Source of the DNA: JBCDHN01 sp965224535
GTDB taxonomy: Bacteria; Verrucomicrobiota; Verrucomicrobiia; Verrucomicrobiales; DEV007
Assembly: GCA_965224535.1 (NCBI GenBank)
Contig: CBDCZR010000007.1
Coordinates: forward strand, 92,591-156,590
DNA: 64,000 nt
Reading direction: 5' to 3'
The position numbers were made by a program, and so were the translations under genes. This document shows positions 1 through 9,400 of this stretch, one piece after another; positions within the stretch are counted from its first letter, which is position 1; the number at the start of each line of letters is the position of its first letter. A model generated the notes under the pieces. That model ran no database searches, had not been told where the DNA came from, and saw only the letters and a program-made list of their open reading frames with translations.

Positions 1-1413
1 GTCATCGGCAAAGCCGGCCGCCAGACGCACGCGGCCAAATCCAAGCCGGCCGCAAAACGCCGGCCAAACGAGTTTTTGGTCGTCAAAGCGGCTGTTTCCG
101 ACGAAACCGGGAAGACGGCCACCGGCGTTTCGGGCGACCGCCCCTCCTACGGTTGGCTGGACAAGCGGCCCGCCTTCAGCAGCGAGCAAAAATTGCGCCG
201 ATTGCTGGATTTGGTGCAAAAAGCGCGCCAAATCTACCTGGACGAGCCGAAGTTCGCCTCGCCGTTCGAAATTTGGCTGCGCAGCTATCGCGCCATCCAA
301 AAAATGGGCCAGGCGGCCGAGCATGAGGCCCTAACCTCCAGCTTTGCCTCCGCCTTGTTCGAACGGGCGATTTTGGACGCCGTTTGCCGCTTGCAGGACG
401 CGTCCATTTTTGAGGCGGTGCGCCAGGATTCGCTCGGCATCGATCTGGCCCAAATTTCGCCAACCCTGGCGAAGCTGCGTTTGCCGGATTTGCTCCCCCA
501 GCGTCCCACCACGCGCATTTTCATCCGCCACACCATTGGCGGCGCCGATCCGCTGACCGCCGCGGACTGGCCGGAGCGCATCAATGACGGCGAGCCGGAG
601 ACGCTGGAGGAATACGTGGAGCGCGACGGGTTGCGCTACTTCAAGGTCAAAATTTTCGGCGATCCGGAGCGCGATTTGGCACGGTTGCAGCGAATTTGGG
701 ACGTGGCCTCGGCCGCTGAAGAACCCGTGCTGACGCTGGACGGCAACGAGAGCTACGAGGACCTGGAAACCTTCGCCGCGCTCGTCGATTCCATCGAAAA
801 TCAGGCGCCGGGGCTCTTCGATCACCTCGCTTTCATCGAGCAACCGCTCCCGCGCGCCCTAACGCACGATCCTAAGACCAAGCCCGTCATCCAGCGCATC
901 GCCGCAAAAAAACCGCTCGTCATCGACGAAGCCGGCGGCAGTCTGGCGGCGTTCCCCAACGCGTTCGCCAACGGCTACGCGGGCGTTTCGCACAAAAACT
1001 GCAAGGGCTTCTTCACCTCGCTCATCAACCTGGCTTGGATCCATCATTTCGAGCAGGCGACGGGGCGCGAGGCATTCCTGAGCGGGGAAGATTTGTCCAA
1101 CATGCCGCTTGTGCCGCTGCACCAGGATTTTGCCGCGTTAGCCGTCTTGGGGATCGATCACGCCGAGCGCAACGGCCATCATTACACGCGCGGGCTGAGT
1201 TTCCTGACCGAACACGAAAAAATCCTGACAAAGCAACATCATCCCGGGCTTTACGTCGAGCGTGGCGGGGAGTTGTTCCTCAACATTCGCGATGGCGCGG
1301 TGGATTGCCGTTCGTTGCAAACCACGGGTTTCGGCGTCGCATTTGAGCCGGATTGGGAGGCGCTGATTCCGCTGGCGCGTTGGGCAAGGGACCTAAGGGA
1401 CAAAAGGGACTGA
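1..1413 (+). CDS. Enolase-superfamily (mandelate racemase/muconate-lactonizing type) protein, 5' partial
   Basis: The reading frame is open from base 1 with no stop. The first candidate start (TTG at 76) falls inside what looks like the N-terminal capping domain, so the gene very probably begins before the window. Visible barrel signatures are a KVKIFGD strand (the K-x-K acid/base and binding strand), LDGNES (first metal ligand), FIEQPL (second ligand) and VIDEA (third ligand), then SHKNCKG with a late lysine. This order matches the enolase superfamily, which abstracts a proton alpha to a carboxylate using a divalent metal. The substrate cannot be told from sequence. It is convergent with the DUF1501 gene and ends inside a strong inverted repeat. 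Family assignment is secure; the reaction is not. Confidence 0.85.
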   Translation, partial: VIGKAGRQTHAAKSKPAAKRRPNEFLVVKAAVSDETGKTATGVSGDRPSYGWLDKRPAFSSEQKLRRLLDLVQKARQIYLDEPKFASPFEIWLRSYRAIQKMGQAAEHEALTSSFASALFERAILDAVCRLQDASIFEAVRQDSLGIDLAQISPTLAKLRLPDLLPQRPTTRIFIRHTIGGADPLTAADWPERINDGEPETLEEYVERDGLRYFKVKIFGDPERDLARLQRIWDVASAAEEPVLTLDGNESYEDLETFAALVDSIENQAPGLFDHLAFIEQPLPRALTHDPKTKPVIQRIAAKKPLVIDEAGGSLAAFPNAFANGYAGVSHKNCKGFFTSLINLAWIHHFEQATGREAFLSGEDLSNMPLVPLHQDFAALAVLGIDHAERNGHHYTRGLSFLTEHEKILTKQHHPGLYVERGGELFLNIRDGAVDCRSLQTTGFGVAFEPDWEALIPLARWARDLRDKRD

Positions 1414-1460
1414 AAGGACGCGACTTTGCGACGGGAAGTCCCTTTGGTCCCTTGGGTCCT
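1387..1460. terminator. Large inverted repeat between convergent genes, probable bidirectional terminator
   Basis: Arms at 1387-1411 and 1437-1460 are near-perfect reverse complements built from repeated GGGAC/GTCCC blocks, separated by about 25 bases. The left arm overlaps the last codons and stop of the enolase-superfamily gene; the right arm lies just before the stop of the leftward DUF1501 gene. Position between two converging genes suits a two-way terminator. There is no strong T-run, so function is inferred. Confidence 0.5.
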
Positions 1461-1470
1461 TTTGGTCCCC

Positions 1471-2772
1471 TTACCCAAATAACCCCACCAACGGACGTCC
1501 CTTGTCGCAAACCGTGAACGGCCGCTTGCTGGGCGAGTAGAGCACGTGGTCCAGAGGCAAACCCAGGGCGTAAGCGATCGTGGCGTTAAAATCGGGGATC
1601 GTTACCTCGTCCTCCGTAATTTCACGGCCTTCGGCGTCGGTGGCGCCGTGAATTTGGCCGCCCCGCACCCCGCCACCGGCCATCAAACAACTGAACGCCG
1701 CGGGATGATGGTCGCGACCCACGTTTTGGTTGATGTCCGGCGTGCGGCCGAATTCCGTGGCCAGAACCACCAGCGTGCTCTCCAGCAATCCACGCCGATC
1801 CAGGTCGCGAAGCAGCGCGGACAAAGCAGCGTCCAACGCGCGGCACAAACCGGGCGTGGAGACAAAATTGGCGGAGTGGCTGTCCCAATATCCGTGCGTC
1901 ACCTCGACAAACCGCACACCGCGCTCCACCAGCCGGCGCGCGAGCAAACATCCCTGCCCAAAGGGATCGCGGCCGTATTCATCGCGCGTGGCGCCGTTTT
2001 CGCGGGTCAGATCGAAGGCCACCAGGTCCGCGTTGCGCATCATCTTCAGCGCGCCGTCGTACATCTGGCCGTGGGCGCGGACGCTGCGTTGTTTGGGGAA
2101 CGTGGCGACGAAATCTGCGTCCAAGGCGTCGCGCAGCGCCATGCGTTTGCGAAAACGATCGCCGCTCAGCCCCTGAAAGCCGTCGATGTTCTCGATGCCG
2201 GTCTCCGGGTTGTTGACGAAGAGCGGGGTGTGTTCGGCCGGGAAAAATCCCGCGCCCGGATGCCGGCTTTCGCTGCCGATGAAGACGTGGTTGGGCAGAT
2301 CGGCGTTGCCCAGGCCTGGTTGCAACACGTTAAGCCAGGCGCCCAGCGCGGGATGCCGGATGGTGCCGCGTAGCGCGTAGCTGGTGTGCATCATGTAGGT
2401 TCCCTGCTCATGCGCGCCTTGCTTGGACCCTAACGAACGCACCAAGGCGAGGCGGTGCATCTCCCCGGCCAACAGCGGCAGGTATTCGCTGATCCGCACG
2501 CCGTCGGCGCTGGTGGAAATGGGCCGTACGGGGCCCATCACCGGCGAACCGGCCTCCTTGGGGTCGAAGGTGTCGAGATGGCTCATCCCGCCGGCCATGT
2601 AGAGGTAGATCACGTTCTGCGCGGTGGCGATTTGCCGCTGCTTGGAGGCTGCCTCAAACGCGGCTTCCGCCCGGCCGGCCAAAAACCCGGGCAACAGGCC
2701 GACGCCGAGGAGTCGGGCGGCTCGGGCAGCCATTTGGCGGCGGGTAAGGTCTTCGTCACTGAATCGGATCAT
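1471..2772 (-). CDS. DUF1501 family Tat-exported protein
   Basis: 433 residues. An N-terminal twin-arginine signal is visible: TRRQM at residues 10-14, followed by a hydrophobic stretch and AEA. The family hallmark GGMSHLDTFDPK is at residues 61-72, and a late EFGRTPDINQNVGRDHHP segment resembles the alkaline-phosphatase/sulfatase-like fold of DUF1501. These proteins are greatly expanded in Planctomycetes and Verrucomicrobia and are normally encoded beside DUF1549/DUF1553 proteins, exactly as here: the upstream gene ends 21 bases before this start, so they probably form one transcript. The biochemical role is not established; proposed roles concern exported carbohydrate or sulfate-ester metabolism. 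Confidence 0.9.
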   Translation of the reverse strand: MIRFSDEDLTRRQMAARAARLLGVGLLPGFLAGRAEAAFEAASKQRQIATAQNVIYLYMAGGMSHLDTFDPKEAGSPVMGPVRPISTSADGVRISEYLPLLAGEMHRLALVRSLGSKQGAHEQGTYMMHTSYALRGTIRHPALGAWLNVLQPGLGNADLPNHVFIGSESRHPGAGFFPAEHTPLFVNNPETGIENIDGFQGLSGDRFRKRMALRDALDADFVATFPKQRSVRAHGQMYDGALKMMRNADLVAFDLTRENGATRDEYGRDPFGQGCLLARRLVERGVRFVEVTHGYWDSHSANFVSTPGLCRALDAALSALLRDLDRRGLLESTLVVLATEFGRTPDINQNVGRDHHPAAFSCLMAGGGVRGGQIHGATDAEGREITEDEVTIPDFNATIAYALGLPLDHVLYSPSKRPFTVCDKGRPLVGLFG

Positions 2773-2793
2773 CGCGGTGAGGGTTGGCTTAGG

Positions 2794-5130
2794 TCATGGG
2801 TTAAACACAAAACGCCGGGTGTTGAGCAGCGCGTAAATCAGGTCGTCCATCGAGTCGAGCCCGTCCGCTTGCGCCCGGCGCCACATTTCCCGTTCGCGCT
2901 CCGTCGGCCTTCGAGACAGCAGCGCCAGGTAGGCGGCGTCGAGTTGCCGGCCAGGGTCTGATTCGCGCCGAATCGTCAGTTGCAGGTGCGAACCGCGATT
3001 TAGCACGCCCAGCAGCAGATCGCTGTTCATCATCGTCAGCGCTTGGGGAATCGAGGCATCCCGGCTGGCGTTTTCGATCAATTCCCGGTCGCTCTGGCCG
3101 AAAATTCGCAGGTAATGGCCGCGAAACTCCGGGCTGAGGCGGTCGGCCGCGCGCCGCCAGTAGAGCAGCTGACTGCGCCGGGCGGCAACGTAGGCCTGGT
3201 GCTGGGCCTGCGGAATGCCGAAATACTCCGCTTCGGCCAAAAACGCGGTTTCCTGGTCTCCGGCGGCGGTTTTTTGCTGCGCGGGCGTGAGCGGGCTTTT
3301 GTCGAACCCCTTCACTTTGAGCTGGTAGACCTGGCGCAACGGATCGACCGGCTTTTTGGTCAATTGCTCGCGACTCACCGGTTGCGGCGGGCTCTCCGTG
3401 TGCGGCCAGGCCGCTGGTTCGCGCCCTTCCTGAATCGCTTCCAGCCGCTCCACCGCGGGCAAGAAGACCAACCGGCCCAAGGCGGCGCGTCCGCTGACCT
3501 GGGCGTTCATAACCTGCCGGGTAAGCGCATCCGCCGCCGCGTCGTCGCCTTTTACCCGCAGCGCCTCGATCTCCCGGCGCGATTCGATCGCAAAATCCGC
3601 CGCCGCGCGATAAAACTCCGCCGCAGCCACCGCGCCCAGATACGCCTCGCGCGGTTCCAGCAGATCCAGCGCGGCGATCACCTTGCCGGCACGGGACACC
3701 ACCGCGGTTAGGGTCGCGCGCGTGTGCTCGCTGGGCGCATCCGGCTCCGGAGAGATGAGCGCGATCACGCTGTCCCAAATTTGCTCCGCGCTCATTCGGC
3801 GCAAAACCGGCCCGGTAAAAAAATAGGGCACGCCCGGCAACACTTCCTCGCTGGTCGATACCGACTGATAAGCGTGGGTGCGATAGATGGCCGCAAGGCA
3901 CGTTTTCATGTCGTAACCGCTATCCCGGACCAATCGCTCCAACCGCGCCAACAACGCCGGGTTCGACGCTTTGGACCGGCCGGTCAACTCATCCAGCGGC
4001 TCGATCAGCGCCAGGCCGAAAGCCATCTTCCACAGCCGATTGGCGATGACGGTGGTGAACCGCGGGTTATCCGGAGAAGTTAGCCAACGCGCGTAAGTTT
4101 CCGCCGCACTCTCTCCCTGCGCCGGAGTCGCTTCCGCGCCCAGCATCGTCTTGGGCGTCACCTCGCCAAACGGCTTCGCGTCGTCATATTGATAGTCGTG
4201 CGGCAGTTGCAAAACGCGCTTAGCTTCGTCGTAAACGCCCACCCCGCCCATCGCCAGGTAACCGATGTCCTTGACCGCTTGGTTGATGAATTTGACCCGG
4301 CGCCGCTCCCCCTCCCCTTCCGCTTTCGCCACCTGCTCGCCATTCGGCGGGAAACGGCGGTTGATTTCGCGATTCAGCTCGACCGAAATCTCCCGCGCGC
4401 CCAGCCAGGCCGGGCTTTGGTAAGCCTTCACCACCTTGCCGTAGGTGAACGCCGTCATCCGGTAAAAATCCATCTGCGTCCACCGGTCGAAGGGGTGATC
4501 GTGGCACTGCGCGCACTCCATGCGCGTGCCCAGAAAAATCCGCGACGTGTTGGCAAAGTTATCCAGCGGCATGCGGCTATCGCGCATGTAGTAGCCGATC
4601 GCGCCGTTCTGCCAGGGCAACCCCTTGGCCGCCACCAATTCGCGCACCATCACGTCGTAAGGCTTATTCGCGCGCAACGATTCCTTCAGCCAAAGCACGT
4701 ATGCCGCGCCCGCCGCGGAACCGATTCGCCCAAACTGCTGGAGGCGCAAAACGTCGGCCCAATAGTTGAACGCGTGCAGCGCGTAGCCGTCGCCGGCCAA
4801 CAGCGCATCGATGAGTTTTGTGCGTTTGTCAGGGTCGGTCGAATCGAGAAACGCCGCCGCCTCGCGCGCGGTGGGGATGCGACCGGCGATGTCGAGATGA
4901 ATCCGCCGCACGAAGACCGCGTCGCTGGCGGTGGGGTTGCGATTCAGCCCTGCCTCGGCCCAACCTCGCTCCAGCAATGCATCCAACTCCCTTGCCGCCC
5001 GGTCGAGGTCCACCGCACCGGCCTGAAGCGTGGCAACGGACGCGCAAATCGCCAAAAACCGCGGCAATCGGGCCAAAAATCGCAGCAACGGCCGTTTCAT
5101 CCTCAAAAAATCCGACATCGCGGACATCAT
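2794..5130 (-). CDS. DUF1549/DUF1553 domain exported protein
   Basis: 778 residues. A hydrophobic signal-like segment lies near the N-terminus; an in-frame ATG at 5100 would give a more classical signal peptide (MKRPLLRFLARLPR...), so the true start may be there. DUF1549 begins at FVRRIHLDIAGRIPT and contains the CAQCHDHPFDRW motif, whose CxxCH could bind haem or metal. DUF1553 follows, with NRLWKMAFG and a C-terminal LLSRRPTEREREMW segment. It pairs with the DUF1501 gene immediately downstream, the usual arrangement in Planctomycetes/Verrucomicrobia. It is divergent from mutL with an 87-base gap. Molecular function is unknown. Confidence 0.9.
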   Translation of the reverse strand: MMSAMSDFLRMKRPLLRFLARLPRFLAICASVATLQAGAVDLDRAARELDALLERGWAEAGLNRNPTASDAVFVRRIHLDIAGRIPTAREAAAFLDSTDPDKRTKLIDALLAGDGYALHAFNYWADVLRLQQFGRIGSAAGAAYVLWLKESLRANKPYDVMVRELVAAKGLPWQNGAIGYYMRDSRMPLDNFANTSRIFLGTRMECAQCHDHPFDRWTQMDFYRMTAFTYGKVVKAYQSPAWLGAREISVELNREINRRFPPNGEQVAKAEGEGERRRVKFINQAVKDIGYLAMGGVGVYDEAKRVLQLPHDYQYDDAKPFGEVTPKTMLGAEATPAQGESAAETYARWLTSPDNPRFTTVIANRLWKMAFGLALIEPLDELTGRSKASNPALLARLERLVRDSGYDMKTCLAAIYRTHAYQSVSTSEEVLPGVPYFFTGPVLRRMSAEQIWDSVIALISPEPDAPSEHTRATLTAVVSRAGKVIAALDLLEPREAYLGAVAAAEFYRAAADFAIESRREIEALRVKGDDAAADALTRQVMNAQVSGRAALGRLVFLPAVERLEAIQEGREPAAWPHTESPPQPVSREQLTKKPVDPLRQVYQLKVKGFDKSPLTPAQQKTAAGDQETAFLAEAEYFGIPQAQHQAYVAARRSQLLYWRRAADRLSPEFRGHYLRIFGQSDRELIENASRDASIPQALTMMNSDLLLGVLNRGSHLQLTIRRESDPGRQLDAAYLALLSRRPTEREREMWRRAQADGLDSMDDLIYALLNTRRFVFNP

Positions 5131-5217
5131 CCCAATTCACGGACGGAGCGCGGCGTTTCATTCGCCCAGCGCCGAAATTCGGTCGCAAACCCGCCAAATC
5201 GCGCTAACACTGTCACC

Positions 5218-7056
5218 ATGGGACGCATTCGCCTCATGCCCGACGCCCTCGCCAGCCAAGTTGCCGCCGGCGAAGTCGTCGAGCGCCCTGCCAGCGTCGT
5301 CAAGGAGCTGGTCGAGAACTCCATCGACGCCGAGGCGCGCAAAATCGACATCCGCGTCCAAGGCGGCGGCCGCTCGCAAATCCGCGTCGTCGATGACGGC
5401 ATCGGCATGAACCGCGACGACGCGCTGATGTGCCTGGAACGCCACGCCACCAGCAAAATTCGCTCCACCGGCGACCTCGACGGCATCGCCACGCTCGGGT
5501 TTCGCGGCGAGGCCATCCCCAGCATCGCCAGCGTGAGCAAATTTCGCCTAACATCGCGCGAAAAAGACGCCCTCGCCGGCACGGAAATCTTCGTCAACGG
5601 CGGAAAGCTGGTCGATGTCAAAGACAGCGGCGAGGCGCCCGGAACGCAGGTCGACGTCCGCTCGCTGTTCTTCAACATCCCGGCGCGGCGCAAGTTTTTG
5701 CGCACGGAAAACACGGAATTCAGCCACCTGGAGCAAGTCGTCAAAGTGCAGGCCATCGCGCACCCGGAGGTCGGGTTTACGCTGGTTCGCAACGACCGGC
5801 CGCAGTTCCGGCTCCCGCCCGGCAGCCAGCTTTTGGAGCGCATCCAGGGCCTCGCCGGGACGGACGTCGCCGAGCGCCTGCTGGAGATCGAGCCCTTTGA
5901 ATCGGACGACATCACCGTCACCGGCTACATCGGCGGATTCGGCATGGGACGGAGCAATCGGGGCCTTCAGCTCACGTTTTTGAACGGGCGCCCGGTAGAA
6001 GCGGCGATGCTGAATTACGCCCTGCGCGAAGGCTTCCACACCGCGCTGATGAAGGGCCAATACCCCATCACCTTCCTTTTTTTGGAGATGAGCCCGTTTG
6101 CCGTTGACGTCAACGTGCACCCGGCCAAAAAGGAGGTGCGTTTCCGCGATGGCAACGCCGTGCGCGACGCCATCATTGAAGCGGTGAGCCAAACCCTGAC
6201 ACGCGCACAAGCGACTGTCCCCGGCCAGCAGGTGCGCCAGATGGAGGAGCAACCGCCGGATACGTCCCCTTCGACCGACACGACCCATTCGACTCATGAG
6301 GAGGCCCCCGCACTGATCCCCGAACGCGAACAACACGCCCTGCGCCACGACTGGGCCGCCGAGCCGCCACCTGCGCCCCCCGCCTCCCTGCCGGAGACGC
6401 CAAAATCCGCGCCGGCCGCCACTTTACCGGAAAAACCTGGAAAACCCGCCCCAACCGAGCAAAACCCGGTTTCCGCCGCGGATTTCCGGATCATCGGCGT
6501 TTTGCGCAAGCTCTACGTCCTCATGGAAAGCGCCGAGGGCCTGGTTTTGATGGACCAACACGCCGCTCACGAGCGCGTCCTCTTCGAGCAAATGCGCCAG
6601 CGCATGGCCGAGCAAGGCGTGCCCGCGCAAAAGCTGCTCATGCCCCTAACCGTGGAGCTGTCCCCGAAGGATTTCGACCTCGTTCAGCAAAACCTGGACG
6701 CCATCCAGCGCCTCGGCATCGGCGCGGAACCGTTTGGCAAAAACACGCTGAAAATCGACAGCCTGCCCACGTTTTTCAAAACCGACGACCCGGCGACCTA
6801 CATGAGCGAAGTGATCGACGAGCTGAAGAAAACCAGCCGCCGCATGAGTTCCATGCGCCTGGGCGAAGACATGGTCGCCACCACCGTCTGCCGCCACGCC
6901 GTCAAGGCCAACGACGACCTTCGCCCCGCCGAAGTCGAGAAACTGCTCGCCGACTTGCTAGCCTGCGAGTTGCCGTATTGCTGCCCCCACGGCCGCCCCA
7001 CGCTCATCCAGATGTCGTTCGATGAATTGGAGAAAAAATTCGGCCGGACGGTGTGA
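5218..7056 (+). CDS. mutL: DNA mismatch repair protein MutL
   Basis: 612 residues from the ATG at 5218, where the family N-terminus (IxxMPDxLAxQVAAGEVVERP) begins; the frame is open further upstream but that part is antisense to the DUF1553 gene. GHKL ATPase motifs are clear: VVKELVENSIDA, DDGIGM, GFRGEA and a NGRPV strand. A proline-rich linker spans roughly residues 340-415. The C-terminal dimerisation domain carries DQHAAHERVLFE from Asp446, which fits the DQHA(x)2E(x)4E endonuclease motif, and later CRHAVKAND and CPHGRPT metal-site motifs. It is therefore the nicking type of MutL, which acts after MutS recognises a mismatch. No mutS lies nearby. Confidence 0.97.
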   Translation: MGRIRLMPDALASQVAAGEVVERPASVVKELVENSIDAEARKIDIRVQGGGRSQIRVVDDGIGMNRDDALMCLERHATSKIRSTGDLDGIATLGFRGEAIPSIASVSKFRLTSREKDALAGTEIFVNGGKLVDVKDSGEAPGTQVDVRSLFFNIPARRKFLRTENTEFSHLEQVVKVQAIAHPEVGFTLVRNDRPQFRLPPGSQLLERIQGLAGTDVAERLLEIEPFESDDITVTGYIGGFGMGRSNRGLQLTFLNGRPVEAAMLNYALREGFHTALMKGQYPITFLFLEMSPFAVDVNVHPAKKEVRFRDGNAVRDAIIEAVSQTLTRAQATVPGQQVRQMEEQPPDTSPSTDTTHSTHEEAPALIPEREQHALRHDWAAEPPPAPPASLPETPKSAPAATLPEKPGKPAPTEQNPVSAADFRIIGVLRKLYVLMESAEGLVLMDQHAAHERVLFEQMRQRMAEQGVPAQKLLMPLTVELSPKDFDLVQQNLDAIQRLGIGAEPFGKNTLKIDSLPTFFKTDDPATYMSEVIDELKKTSRRMSSMRLGEDMVATTVCRHAVKANDDLRPAEVEKLLADLLACELPYCCPHGRPTLIQMSFDELEKKFGRTV

Positions 7057-7065
7057 ACCTGGAAG

Positions 7066-7845
7066 CTAGGAATCCGGCCTACGGTCGAATTTGGCCCAAA
7101 ACTCTTCCGGCGTTTGCTTGGAGTGCAGGTCCTTCCAACCCGTGCCGAGGATTTTGAGCGTTTTCATCTTGCGCACGGCTTGGAGTTCCGCCTTTGAGAG
7201 CAATTCCGGGGAGAAAAAGAGCGATTCCAGCGGCAAGCCTAACAGGGGCGCAAAATCCTCGACGCCGGTGCAGCCAAACACGCTGAGCAGCTTGAGCGGC
7301 ATGCCTTCGATGACCGCGATGCTGGTGAGTTTGGGGCAATTGTCAAGCCGCAGGTCGGTTAGTTGCATGCCTTCAAGCGCGCTGATGTCTTCGACGATCG
7401 GGTTGAGGCCAATGTCGAGGTGGTGCAACGGCATCCCACGCAACGGCGAGAGGTCTTTGACCAGCGGGCAGGCGTACATCCGAAAATAAGCCAACGGCAT
7501 GCCCTCAAGCGGCGAGAGATCGGAGATTTTGGCGCAGCGCTCAGTGTTGAGCGCGGTGAGCCGGGCGGTTTTCAGCGGGCTAAGGTCGGAGACGTTGACC
7601 GAGTTGTAGAGAATGACGTTTTGCACCGACTCAAGGGGGAAATTGCCCAGCGGCGAGAGGTCGTGCAGCCCCGGAGAGCGCATCAGGTTGAGGGTGTGGA
7701 GCTTGCCCTCCCGATAGACGAATTTGCCCTCGTTGGCGTAATCCGGGTTGGCGGCTTTGAGAGCTTGATGCAGCTTCTGGTCGAGCGCGTCATCGGCATG
7801 GGCCAGGCAGACAAAACTGAGGAACAGGATGGCTAGGGGTTTCAT
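7066..7845 (-). CDS. Secreted leucine-rich-repeat protein
   Basis: 259 residues from the ATG at 7845, chosen because it begins a clean signal peptide (MKPLAILFLSFVCLAHA, then D); the frame extends 24 codons further upstream without one. From about residue 60 the protein is made of 22-24-residue repeats with the pattern DLSPLxGMPLxxLxxxxCP, an irregular leucine-rich repeat common in secreted and kinase-linked proteins of Planctomycetes and Verrucomicrobia. It should form a curved solenoid for protein binding. It is convergent with mutL (9-base gap). Partner and role are unknown. Confidence 0.82.
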   Translation of the reverse strand: MKPLAILFLSFVCLAHADDALDQKLHQALKAANPDYANEGKFVYREGKLHTLNLMRSPGLHDLSPLGNFPLESVQNVILYNSVNVSDLSPLKTARLTALNTERCAKISDLSPLEGMPLAYFRMYACPLVKDLSPLRGMPLHHLDIGLNPIVEDISALEGMQLTDLRLDNCPKLTSIAVIEGMPLKLLSVFGCTGVEDFAPLLGLPLESLFFSPELLSKAELQAVRKMKTLKILGTGWKDLHSKQTPEEFWAKFDRRPDS

Positions 7846-8069
7846 TTCAGCGCGATTTCCCAGTTTTGGAGTCAAAAGCCGCGATCGCCGTTCAATGCAC
7901 GCGAGACGCCCGCGCAACTGCGGCGATTTCCGGCAAATTCGGTTCGAAAACGGGCGTAAACGGCGAAAAAATGCGGGTTTCGCCGCAAAAGTCGCGCATC
8001 CGGCTTTTCGAACCTGGGATTTCCGATTTCAGTTGTGAGGATGGGACTTCCAAGCGAGTCTAACGTTGC

Positions 8070-9344
8070 GTGGCAACCTCCTCCAGTTCGACACCACCTC
8101 CACAAACCGGCCGGCGCTTGGCTGGGTTCAAGTTGTTGCTGTCGCTGGCCTGCACGGTCATCATCATTGCGGGACTAAAGGCGGCGTCGTCGTTTCTCAT
8201 CCCCATTCTTCTGGGGCTGTTCTTGGCGGTGCTTAGTTTGCCGATAACGGCGTGGTTTCAGGCTCACCGCGTGCCGGGGCCGCTGGCAGTGCTCATGGCG
8301 GTGGTCATTCACGTGCTAGTGCTCACGCTGCTGGTCTTTGCGACCGCCAACATCATGCCGGATTTCCAAAAAACGCTGCCGAAATTCGACAAGGAATTTC
8401 AAACGATGATGATGCAGAAGGCCGACAGCGTGCAAACCTGGATCGACGACCATTTGGCGCCCATGCAGGCGTGGTTTACCGAAATGGTGGGCCCGCAAGG
8501 CGAGGGCGAAGGCGAAGGAACGGAAGGCGAGCAACCGGCAGTGGAAGGCCCCCAACCGCCGCCGCAATCGGTTTTCGACGTTAGGACGGCGGTGGAGCAA
8601 CTCGTGAGCGTCAATTCGCTGAAATCGCTGGTGAGCTGGATCAACGACATCAACATCATCCAGCATCTCACCTCCCTGGTTACGAAGACGTTTTTCGCGT
8701 TCATCCTCATGATCTTCATCCTGGGCGAGGCGGGACGTTTCGCGGACAAGATCGAGCAGGTTGTGGAGGCGCGAGGGCCGAATTTTCGCCAGTTTCGCAA
8801 CGCCAGCCAACAGGTGCAGCGTTACCTGGCCATCAAGAGCATTGCCAGCATGGTGACCGGGCTGCTGGCGTGGGGCGTGTGCGCGTTATTTGGCATCGAA
8901 TTTGCGGTTTTGTGGGGATTGGTCGCGTTTTTGTTCAACTACGTGCCCACCATTGGCTCGCTGGTGGCGGCCATTCCGCCGATTCTGGTGGCGCTCATCC
9001 AACCCACCGGCGGCGGATGGGAGAGTTTTGGGGTGGGCATCTGTTACCTGGCCATCAACGTGGGAATCGGCAATTTTCTGGAGCCGGCGTTCCTCGGCTA
9101 CCGCTTTGGCATCTCAACCGTGGTGGTAGTGCTTTCCGTCCTGTTTTGGGGGTGGATTTGGGGCCCGGTCGGCATGTTCCTGGCCGTGCCCTTGACCATG
9201 ATGATGAAAATGATGCTGGAAGAGAGCGACGATTTCAAGTGGATCTCCGTGATGATGAGCAAGAACAAGGAAGAGGAGTTGGAGGCGTTAATCGAGGAAC
9301 AATCGGTCGAGTTGCCGCCGGAAGCCGAGCCGGAGGAGGCTTGA
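8070..9344 (+). CDS. AI-2E family (PerM/TqsA, UPF0118) transporter
   Basis: 424 residues with a GTG start at 8070. Paired N-terminal membrane helices (LLSLACTVIIIAGL, FLIPILLGLFLAVLSLPI, LAVLMAVVIHVLVLTLLVFA), a soluble central part, then a C-terminal helix cluster ending GPVGMFLAVPLTMM match the AI-2E transporter/PerM family of the inner membrane. A glycine/glutamate/proline-rich insert (roughly residues 140-168, GEGEGEGTEGEQ) in the central domain is unusual. Family members have been linked to autoinducer-2 or Na+/H+ exchange, so the substrate is open. The acidic C-terminal tail is probably cytoplasmic. Confidence 0.88.
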   Translation: MATSSSSTPPPQTGRRLAGFKLLLSLACTVIIIAGLKAASSFLIPILLGLFLAVLSLPITAWFQAHRVPGPLAVLMAVVIHVLVLTLLVFATANIMPDFQKTLPKFDKEFQTMMMQKADSVQTWIDDHLAPMQAWFTEMVGPQGEGEGEGTEGEQPAVEGPQPPPQSVFDVRTAVEQLVSVNSLKSLVSWINDINIIQHLTSLVTKTFFAFILMIFILGEAGRFADKIEQVVEARGPNFRQFRNASQQVQRYLAIKSIASMVTGLLAWGVCALFGIEFAVLWGLVAFLFNYVPTIGSLVAAIPPILVALIQPTGGGWESFGVGICYLAINVGIGNFLEPAFLGYRFGISTVVVVLSVLFWGWIWGPVGMFLAVPLTMMMKMMLEESDDFKWISVMMSKNKEEELEALIEEQSVELPPEAEPEEA

Positions 9345-9400
9345 GACGAGCCGGAAAACTCCGGCGGCGCCGGGGAAGATGAGAATCGGACCCGCCAGCC

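Noticed and set aside
4189..5217. Open frame continuing upstream of mutL for about 340 codons
   Set aside because: It lies wholly antisense to the well-supported DUF1549/1553 gene and shows no family pattern; MutL homology begins at 5218.
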